DNA of 64,000 bases from Ceratorhiza oryzae-sativae. Its lineage: Eukaryota > Basidiomycota > Agaricomycetes > Cantharellales > Ceratobasidiaceae. The stretch is taken from contig JARWMV010000247.1 of NCBI GenBank assembly GCA_030998015.1, positions 372,001 through 436,000 of the forward strand, in the 5' to 3' direction. The translations under genes were made by a program, and so were the position numbers. This document shows, in pieces, positions 54,808 through 64,000 of the stretch (positions are counted from its first letter, which is position 1; each line of letters starts with the position of its first letter). The notes below the pieces were generated by a model. The model did no database searches and was not told the origin of the DNA. It was given only the letters and a program-made list of their open reading frames with translations.

Positions 54808-57800
54808 TTAATTCACCCGGCTGTCTAGAGAAAGTGAGTGCATATCATGAGTGTTGCTCAAAGCAGATACGTTTGATATCATATTCTCCCATTCGTTCCA
54901 CCTAGGCACAGATAGGTTAGCCTCATGTTCCGAGATAAGCCTAAAAAAGGCTACGCACTCAAACGTCTGTGGAGCAGTCGACCACATATCAACCATATCG
55001 CCAGTAACAAAGGCCTCGGCAGCAAGCATATTGTCCATCATCATCGTATCCATGTCGTTGCTGGTATCCGGCAACAGTGGGAATTGGTTAAATTGCATCG
55101 ATTCTGCACCCATCGATTCCCAGAGATTGTCCTGGAACCCAACCTGCGGCGCGGGCTGGTCGCTTGCTGTCCCGGTCTGAGGCGGCGTGAGCAAGCAATC
55201 CTGAGCAATTCACGGAGTTAGCCGCCGTCCGGACAAACTAGACCCGAACAAAACAACACACGTTTGGTAAAGGTAGTTGCCCTTGTGTAGACATTTCAGC
55301 GAGAATGTCCCTAGATAGGCCATGGCTTTAGCCCCGAAGATCGGGCGGGACAAAAATCGGGGAAACACGCACCACAATCGTCCAGCGAGTAGAAAACTGC
55401 TCTCTGCATATCTCAAAAATTTCATGCAAGAATGGAGCTCCCTCTGCCCTTCCACTTCGGCTGTCCCGAGCTTCTTGTTACCCCAGATGGTGATCAGGAG
55501 GCATACTCTGTTAAATTCGAGGGTGTCATTAGCATGAGTCTCGACTCTTCATACAAAGCCTATCCCCAGACCGGTCGGGCAGAAACTGGGAACTGAGGTG
55601 CGGCAGCAGTATGATGACTTTACTTACCCAGCACTGAATGCAGCCGTCAACACCGACTGAGTCGGCATGACTTTTCTCTTTCGAACCACGTCTGCAATTT
55701 GACTAATCATCCGAGCCGCGCTCGTCACGATTGCCACCGACGGTTGATACAACGATGATCTCGGCCCGGTCCGTGAAATGATAAACGGTCGATGCACATT
55801 GATTTGTAGAGCGTAGAACCCAGCATAGAGCACGGCCGACTGTGTCAGCAGTGTTTCGTCGGGCTGGAGGGGGTTCCATCGCACTAGGCCCAAGTGGTCA
55901 ATTTTTGCATAAACAGTTCAAGACAAAACTCACGCTCAGGAGGAATGTTTTCCAGCCATGCGTTCAGGTCCGAGTCTATCTGCATAACCAGATGTGCCTC
56001 CCACTCTGGAGTTCCAAACCCGAGGCGCATCTTGGATTTGTTCAGGGCAAACTATGGAAGAAGCAAAGTGACAATCAACGTCTATCTCTGCACGGCGAGG
56101 AGCCCGGAAGCAAAAGATAACGTACGATTGTTTGGAGCGCAAATCCCGCGATCTGCGCGGTGCGAACCCAAGCGTTCAAGTATGCGGCAGAACAAAGACC
56201 GGTCGGATTTGCTGGAGAATCTGCTGGCCAGCTCGACTCTGGAAAGTCAACAGCCGGGTCTAGGTCCACGCTAATGCTCAAGTCAATAGGCGTACCGCGA
56301 GCCCCACGATGAGGATACATACTCGACATCCTGTATCGCAGACGGCCGTCCCATTTGCAAACTCATCAAACGATCCAGACACAAAAGGGACCTGCGAGAA
56401 AGATAGCGGTGAGCGATGGCCAATCAGCAAGCTCCGAGTAGACACGACGCACCAGAATGCACGCTTCTTCATCTCATCTTCGACACTCAGAGTCTGACCT
56501 GGTGGCAGAACACGCCTCCTATGCATTCCTACATCCTGAGCAGAACGTAGGCCCAGCCCGATAATTATCCAAGCGTTGTGGGGCTCCGACGACGACTGGA
56601 CAAGCACCGCGCAGAGCTTATCACAGGCCCTTGTGGTGAGAAAGACTTTTTTAAACATGCGACAAAGACTTACCACGTAGGTTAGTATATCAAAAAGGAC
56701 GGCAGGCTTTGGCATCGAGCGGCGGAGAAGGCGAATCTGATTAAAGTATTTGACTCCTGCCGAGAGACGGGTAGCCTTGGAATCGCCTGACTCTATTGCC
56801 TCCCGCTCACTCTCATGGAGCACCCTGGGGTCAGTTGACCATCTGGCAGCAAGCGCACAGATGGCCAGCATGAGACGGGCAAAAGAGTGATCGCGAGTGT
56901 GCAACCCAGCGCGGATCTGTGTACGCAGAGTAGGCTCATGGATTATGGGGATTTGCGGAGAGGCATGCTTGAAGAACAACGAGACCAAGGACTCGAAGAG
57001 GTCAGGAGGCGGAAGGTGAAGGATTTCTTTCCCTAGTAATGTATTAGGTAAGATATATGCAAGTTATTTATAGAAATAGCTACTTGCAATCAAAATATTC
57101 AGCACCAGCCAGCTCCCACTATAGCATGCTTTAGTGGGTGAACAAGTAAATTATAAGATTTGCCTACCTTGGAGGAGGTCCAAAACTGCGCTCGTCTCCC
57201 TGGCAGGCATACTGGCGAAGCCACACCCGAATCATCAATCTTGAATAAACGCCCCGAAGCACCCGACATGGGTTTGAGTTCGCTTGCAGCCATAGTAAAG
57301 ACAACTTCAGAACTCTCGCCGTGGTAGCGAGCAAAGATATCGTCGCCGGCATGGTCATTTTCGTAACAGTCCTCTACAACATCGACCTCGTCCGAGCTAG
57401 ACGTGACACCCGAAGGACTCTGGGTGTTTGGTGGAGAGTTTACAAGAGTGACTGCGGGGCTGCGAGGAACCGAATCGCTTATGCTTGGATCTCTGAAGAG
57501 ACGCGCGGATTTGCTAGAGACATTGTCTACGTGCAGGTTGGTAATAGACGACGGAGGAGAGGGCGGTAAAGTCGGACTCGTCTTGAGCTGTGATGGTGAC
57601 TGCCGGCGACCGCGGCCGTTGGGCGGAGACTCGGCTTCGAGCTGCTCGTCGATATCTATTCCTGGGCATGCCTATCGAACAGAATGAATAATACGGAAGT
57701 CGAAGCAGCGGGCTTTCTTACCCGTTCCAGCATCTCTCTTAATCGGTCAATCTTGTGCTCGAGGTGGGTGACATATCTACCAGAGGGTTGAGGCTGGTCC

Positions 57801-58135
57801 CCGACAGTGTTATGACATGTTTGACTCACGCCTTTGAGGGGCCTCTTCGAACGGGAGCCATCTGGTTGTACGTGCATTCGATTCCATGCTTGACGCAGTA
57901 TGCGCAAGACCTGCCATCAGCGGCCTGTGCGCCGTCGCAGCGAACCTACAGCCTCGTGGGTGAGGCCCGTGTCGCTTAAAAATGAGCGAAAAAGACTTAC
58001 TTTTCGTCTCCGACAAATGTCGCATGCCCGGTTTATCACATGACGCTTAGATGGGTCGAAGTAGGCGGGCTGGGAGCTGTGTCGGTCTGGGCCGACTGAG
58101 CCGGCACTAGGCGAGGGGGAGGTATTTGCGGCCAT
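54808..58135 (-). CDS. Zn2Cys6 fungal transcription factor
   Basis: A multi-exon gene from ATG 58135 to TAA at 54808. The binuclear zinc cluster has cysteines at residues 38, 41, 48, 59, 62 and 69 (CDICRRRKVRC; CAYCVKHGIEC), split by an intron after CRRRK. A linker and short coiled coil follow (YVTHLEHKIDRLREMLERVR). The middle is Ser/Pro-rich. The fungal-specific regulatory domain has LFFKHASPQIPIIHEPTLRT, DHSFARLMLAICALAARWS, AWIIIGLGLRSAQDVGMHRR and MKKRAFWCVVSTRSLLIGHR, then LNAWVRTAQIAGFALQTI and VLYAGFYALQINVHRPFI. The C-terminus is acidic and Met-rich (SNDMDTMMMDNML), a plausible activation region. The family binds CGG-type DNA sites, often as dimers, in the nucleus. Around ten introns are needed and one or two junctions (near 56280-56330) are unresolved. 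The target pathway is unknown. Confidence 0.85.
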
Positions 58136-61100
58136 GTCGTGAAGCTGCCGGGGGATAGCACACCTGAATTATTTGTAGCCTGCGCGAACCGGTTTGTCAT
58201 CATCCGCTGTGTGACAGATCTCCGTGACCCCCCCTTAGGTATCGGGGGTCTTCGGAACCCCGCAGCCTCCACCGTTTTGACTCAGATACACGCCATCCCA
58301 ACCAATATACTACGCTTTCCTTGAAATATATGCTATCTTTGCTCCAGCCTGTCGACGTCAGGACGCCACAAGTCTTCATCCCCAAGGAGGACCCCCCAGA
58401 TACTGCAGATGGTGACGACGGTTGAGAACGTCATCGTGCATAACTCGACTTCTACCATCGAAAACTGAAATCAATGACAATCAAACATTGAACCAGCGCT
58501 GGCGGATCAGTCAGCAAAAGCACCCGCGCGGTTATTTGTTCTCGAGAATTGACAAGCTGTTGGCTGTGCAACTATCCGCGGTAGCCCATTCCTCCAAAGT
58601 CACAACTACGACCTCGTGGCATATTGCGCTGAGGTTCCATAGGCCGAAATATTTAAAGGCTTGCGCGTTCGCTCGGCAGCCGCGGCGCGCTTGGGCCGTG
58701 GTAGAGTGATCAGCGCTGACCCAACTGATTAGAACTCGGTGCTCTGGGCCCGTATCATACCAAGTCTGATCTTCCGCGCTGGATACGGAGAACTCTGGCC
58801 GATGATATCATCTGAGCCTGGTTGCGATCGTTCAAAACGTCATGGACCCCCTAAACACCACGCATACATATACCCACCCACCGCGGTACCGGACTGCAAC
58901 CCGCCAGACACGTATCGATAGGCACGCACACCCGCACAAGGCCCGACTCCACTCTACGATCGCCCAGATACAGTTTGAGGCTGTGGTGACTCCCCAGCGT
59001 CACACATTCCCGCGCTGCGGTCGGCTTCGTTTTCAGCCCTTTCGAGTGCGGCATAAACCTAGGCTAGCCTTGTGATTCTTGGGCGTTCACCGGAGATGCG
59101 TTTACCGTAAGAAATCAGATAAACCTGTTTTACGCGAAAATGCGTGCCCGAACCCGAACCCGAGGGTGAGGTTGGATATATCACGGCCATTTACGACCGG
59201 ATATATAATTTTTATTATTATTACCTTTGGCTCAGGCTGCTAAAACTGTGTTGGGGGCGATGCCACTAGGTTCTGTGAGCCTTGGCGCTCAGGTCGAGGA
59301 TCAACGCCAGCGGATCGGAGGGAGACTACCGCGCGGATCGCCAAACCGCGCGCGGCGGCCAGTGGAACCACCGCAAACCACCGCGATATGTCGTTTGTTT
59401 GTTTTTTTCTTTCTTGTGTGACCGCGCAACATCAACAAGATATTCTTGACTATCTTCATAGCCTCAACTGTACCTAGCCAGCCATTGTCCCCGGCGTGGA
59501 CGACCTGATGTGTGACAACCGCGGGCGTCACCCGAGAGACCACGACCGGCCATCTCTCGGCTTGGCCTCCTGGCACCCCCGAAGCCGCTCAGCGACACGA
59601 CGTCGTATCGGAGCAGAGGGGTAAGCTGCCCGAAGGCTGATCTTCTTTGCTTGGTGATTGGTCAACGTTGGCCGTTGGACTTGCGGGTGAGAAGGTTGTA
59701 TAATATTGGACAGGTATAAAGAGTCTCTTGCCCCTTGCTTGATGCTCGGGCTGGGCCCGCTCATGCCTAGAAATAGGAGCATAGAGTCACGTCTTGTTCG
59801 GAAATGCGGCGACAACGTGCAAGGAGATGCAACCACTTTGACAAAGCGCGGGTATCAATTCGAGCAACAATACAGGCACGTCGCCAACATTACCTCTGTC
59901 TATGTGACCACCCCCTCTCGCGCGTTAGCAACTAGCTCATACGTTTTACTAAACACTCACAGATCGCTTAGTAAACGGTATCACGCATATACGGCGCCAT
60001 TTGTCATTACTGCTCTCTCTCCGCCTCGACTCGTGTAAACAAGCTTCAGCCCCGGCCTCCGTCGCCAATCTTGTGTAATCCACCAGCGGGTAATCGAGAA
60101 CTCGAGAACTCGGTTCAAATTAGACGGAGGCAGCCCTAGGTTCGAGCTGGATCCAAGAATTACAAGTCACTCGGCTAACCCATATAAACATGTTTGATGT
60201 AAAATTCTATCGCGTTTGCGACATGCTCGAGCCCTCGACTCGCCTCGAGCTTTACCGAACGTATTCACATGTGCTCCCGTATCGTCCCGACGCGTTGTCC
60301 GAGGCCAGTCACTCAGTCGAGACTTCCACGGACCCCAAAACTCGCCACCGTCACGTTGTTGGGTTCTAGCGCGCAAGTTATCGTTCAGTGTACGTCGAAT
60401 TGCTTCCTTGTTCTTGAACCAAAGCAGTTTGCTACATATCTTCACAGTCTCCCCCAAGTACAGAACCAACAGCCTCCGAGTTCCACCGTGTCGACGGCTT
60501 TGCGATGATCTACGCCATGCCAAATCTATAAGGACACGCAGGTAGACAACGGCCAAGCATAGGATTATGCGTGAAAGAAGGGCGGACAGCCATGTTTATT
60601 AAATCCATGTGACCATTTTAGGTGGCATGGATCGGGGGAAGCAGCACGAAATGCGCAGTTCGCAGCGCACAGGGTGCGGGTAAGAATAGGGGCGAGTCGA
60701 CGAAACTAGAAATGGGATGCCACGATACTAAATATCACCTTCGAGATAATGCACCGCCAAAGTGACCGTGCCCGCCATTCGTCAATATTCAATGTCCAGA
60801 AGCTCAGTTAACCGACGGCTATTGAAGTTGGGGGGGCGCAATCAGGGGGGAGTGGTTTGTAATAGGATAGAGCAGTGAGTATCGCTCTCACCAGGTGAGC
60901 CTGACAAAGAGTTGAGATGCTGCGTCTTCTTGATCGCCTGTATAATCGTGAGAATATAAATGTATATTGGTTGAGTCCAAATACCATTATCTTCTCGCGT
61001 AAACACCCGACACATCCACGCGAACTGCGAACCAGGAACAGGACGAGCGAGGATGGTTTGTTTACAAAGCATAAACCGGATGGCCATATTATGTCCAAGA

Positions 61101-63088
61101 ATGGTAATACAAGTAAGATCCAATACATCCACGTGTTCAATAGGGGCGAGCAAGCGCATTGTGCAGCACAAGTGTTGCCAAGTGACAGGCGAACAGACGA
61201 CCGTGAGGGACAGGGCTACATCAGATTCCAAGTTGTCATTCCAAAGGCTCAAAATTTTTTTTCTGGCCGAAAACTCCGTTGGGAGTTTTGCGCGCCAGTC
61301 GTCATTTTGATGATCGGTTTGGCGACATGAAGGGCTTTTACCAGCGCCCAGCGCCAAGAGACTTGATTCAGCCCCCGAAGCATCGCATAGACACAAGGCG
61401 GGGGGGAGCACCACTCGAGACCAAACCTTATACACCATCTGGCCACCCAAGCCATGAAAATTTTGGGACCCAAGCACACCGAAACGCGAGACGGAAAGCC
61501 ATCAGAAAAAACGCCCCTGCGTGCCACACGGAAGGCGAGGATAATTAGCCAAACAAGGTCTATCCACCGATGGCTGAGCCGATCAGACAAATCGCCGCGG
61601 ATCTCAGCTGGAGCGATCGAGACCAGAGCGATCTGGAACATGCGAGCTAGGCACAAGTCCTCGGCCTGGCCAGGAACATTGTACGAGAGCGATGCACATG
61701 CAACATCCGTACGTGGGTGGGAGATGCTCGGCAGAGTAGTCATGCTCCGGTTATCCGGCCGTTGTCATGTGTTCCATAGCCGTAGTTCAGCGGCACAATG
61801 ACGTTTTTCACCGACAATCTAAGCCGTGCTTCGCCGAGGCCGAAGCCACGAGATACCGGCTCCGCATTCGGAAGGGAATCGTCCCGGCACTCACCGTACA
61901 GCATGCGTCCAAACCGAGGCATAGCGTTGGACGCTGCGTGTGCGTTGGCACTTTATGTGCACGACTCGGGCCCCGTGTAAACGAGACGATGGGAAAGTGC
62001 TGAGTTGTGTCATTGCAGAAAACCTGTGCGAACGCTTGGCAGGCTGAAGCGTCTTAATGGGGTGCAACAGTGGATGTACGTGGGACAGGCTGGATACCAT
62101 GTCCCACGAGCATGGAATTGTAGTTGCAGGGGGGTGCTTGGTTATGCCTGTGAGGAATAGAACTGCGGAAGGCTGTAGGATATGTCGTTCGCGCACACTA
62201 GAACTCGGACAGCCATTTGTTGGATACAATCGCGAAGCCTAAGCGAGAGGGAATCGTTGCGAATGAGAACTTGCCTGCGATAGGATTCCGCAGTGACATC
62301 CAAATTTGTGCTGCATTTGGGCGACCGGGTGGTATTGTTGGATTTTGACAGAGTGGACAGACGAAATTATCGGTAGCCTAGCGACGCTTGACCAAAGACG
62401 GTCTGACAGGGGCTATTTTTGAGAATGAAGTACACGATACAGGGGTACTCCCGGGAGCACGCAAGCAAAAACCCATCGCTTATTAGTGGTAATCGCAACG
62501 ACTGAAATATCGCAAGTCAAGGCAGGGAGGGCATTTTAGCCGGACGTGATCGAGGCACCGGGTTCATGACCAAGTCGAAATCGGTTCCTGCTGCGTGCGC
62601 AGTGGGCCAAAGCCCGATTCATTTGACAACAATCGGTTCCGAGGACGGCGAGAGCAGGGGGAGGGGGGTTGCATAACGCCGGAGGACACGGGGGGGACAT
62701 TCGGCTACTTTTAGGCAGGATGATCTGCGTGGGTTATGACAGGACTCTTGCGGCCATGCGTCAGCTGAGTGCTCGACACAGGGGGCAGTGTCCCGTGCCC
62801 AGGGCAGTCGGCGACGGTGGGCTTGAGCTCGTCGGACTCTGCGTCTTGTTGCCAACGCCAGCCGCTGGTTTGGGGTGCGCCTCGCCGCTTGCGCTGCGGG
62901 GGGGCGTCGGCTATTTGGTCACCAGCGCCCTGAAAACCCTGACCGGTGGGTCTTTCTCAGGGTCCCTCACTAATGCTGTGCTGGCTGAAGCCATTGCCGT
63001 GGTGCTCCACCGATCTTTCGATGCGACGTCTCTCGCCCGGCCTGGGTCATTCCGGGACAGTCACGAAAGCTTGGGCCGCTGCGGAGCT
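58136..63088. other. About 5 kb without a supported gene
   Basis: Many short open frames occur on both strands, but none has family resemblance, consistent composition or usable splice sites. No tRNA, satellite or transposase motif was seen. The first few hundred bases must contain the transcription factor promoter. The rest may be decayed transposon or long regulatory DNA upstream of the cyclin gene. Confidence 0.4.
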
Positions 63089-63089
63089 C

Positions 63090-63096
63090 TATAATA
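63090..63096 (+). promoter_or_regulatory. TATA-like element of the cyclin gene
   Basis: TATAATA about 100 bases before the ATG at 63197. A C/T-rich leader with three GCTACCTC repeats (about 63160-63190) follows, directly next to the start codon. Confidence 0.4.
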
Positions 63097-63196
63097 TGCG
63101 GCGCTCAACCGCCCCAGCTCCCTCACTCTGCAACCAACACCCAGCGAGCTACCTCTTCCTCTGCTACCTCCCGCTACCTCCCGCTACCTCTACACA

Positions 63197-63998
63197 ATGC
63201 TCGCCGTCGCAACTGCATACGATGCCCTTCGCGCTCACCTTGTCCGCAAACCAACCACACCTTCTGCTGCCTCGTCAGGTCGCTGGCGCCCCTACCATTC
63301 TAGGAAAGTCTCCAGCGGCCTTACCCCAGACGACAACCAGCCCCCCCTCTCTACTCCCGAGGACGCTCACACCCAGCGTCCAGCACGCAGGACTGCTCGC
63401 CAGCAGCTTGCTCCAGCAGCCGTACAGGATCCGGAAGGTCTCATAGGTAAGTGCTTCTCAGCTTCTCGTCTCCAATAGCCCCTAATTCTGACGATACCCC
63501 GTTACGGCAACAGAGCATTCTTTGAGCCTTCTCTCGTCCATATACGATCCTCCCATGATCGCTCGCGCATCTCACCAAGGCGTACACGACGCCCCGACTG
63601 CGCTCCCAACACCGCCTGCCTCCCCCGCCCCCCAGATCCACGCCCAGTGCATCGCGCCCCACGTCATGCACTGGTTCATCGTCGAGCTCCTCCGCCGGTC
63701 TCACACATCGGCGCCCGTCATCCGCGCTGCCATCGCATACATCACAGCCGCGGCGCCCGCCATCCGCGCTGCCATCGAAAACAACGCCGAGCCCGAGTCC
63801 CCACTCGTGGACCCACGCAGGGTCTACCTTGCGGCCATTATTCTCGGGTCCAAGTTTTTGCTCGATCGCACATATACAAACAAGACTTGGGCTGCTGTCA
63901 GCGGACTCGACGCACTCGAGGTCGGCCGCTGCGAACGCGCCTTGGGCGAGACGCTCCAGTGGAGGCTCTGGGTCGGCGGCCCTTCTTCCACCAACTAG
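63197..63998 (+). CDS. Cyclin, Pho85/PCL-like
   Basis: Exons 63197-63446 and 63514-63998 give an intact 244-residue protein ending at TAG 63996-63998, two bases before the window edge. The N-terminal part is basic and disordered. The cyclin box starts at about residue 110 (APHVMHWFIVELLRRS) and continues RRVYLAAIILGSKFLLDRTY. It ends with the conserved TNKTWAAVSGL, EVGRCERALGETLQWRLWVG. The YLAAIILGSKFL and ERALGETLQWRLWV blocks are typical of fungal Pcl-type cyclins, which activate Pho85/CDK5-like kinases in cell-cycle and nutrient control. The exact subgroup and kinase partner are inferred. The intron (63447-63513) is GT-AG with matching phase. Confidence 0.85.
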
Positions 63999-64000
63999 GC

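Noticed and set aside
1..64000. CRISPR arrays, prophage or bacterial operons
   Set aside because: No regularly spaced repeats; the genes are intron-rich and eukaryotic.

Overview
The window comes from a basidiomycete genome, most likely an Agaricomycete of the Rhizoctonia/Ceratobasidium kind. The evidence is short spliceosomal introns (about 45-70 nt) in almost every gene, CCAAT plus TATA promoters, expanded BTB, F-box, methyltransferase and glycosyltransferase families, and a Plavaka-type DNA transposon. Species assignment is inference. Exon coordinates were worked out by hand from splice signals, reading frame and alignment between paralogs.

Layout: 1-4 kb has no convincing gene. A disordered-protein gene lies at 4.3-5.3 kb and an orphan exon candidate at 7.4 kb. 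The nascent-polypeptide-associated complex beta gene is at 8.7 kb, followed by two tandem BTB genes (10.1-12.2 kb), a multi-span membrane protein gene (12.3-14.4 kb, minus) and a damaged GON7-like gene (14.8 kb). A Plavaka-like element occupies about 16.4-22.7 kb: a transposase gene on the minus strand and a divergent accessory gene on the plus strand. A repeat-rich spacer and a third BTB gene follow (24 kb). 

From 25 to 36 kb the window is a housekeeping block: ribosomal protein eL38, an F-box protein, the exosome helicase Mtr4, tRNA-Tyr(GTA), a GT32 glycosyltransferase, Sec61 beta and tRNA-Ala(CGC). From 36 to 42 kb three same-strand paralogs encode SAM-methyltransferase-like proteins. All three have a changed glycine-rich motif I; one is broken by three frameshifts and one by a single frameshift. 

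From 42.7 to 58.1 kb, mostly on the minus strand, are a large disordered conserved protein with an array of CDK-type sites, a degraded GT31-like gene, an NYN-domain protein, a small cysteine-rich protein (plus strand) and a Zn2Cys6 transcription factor. About 5 kb without genes follows, then a Pho85-type cyclin at the right edge.

Novelty candidates are the Plavaka companion gene, the motif-I-altered methyltransferase trio, and the uneven distribution of single-base frameshifts, which mean either active gene decay or residual assembly indels.
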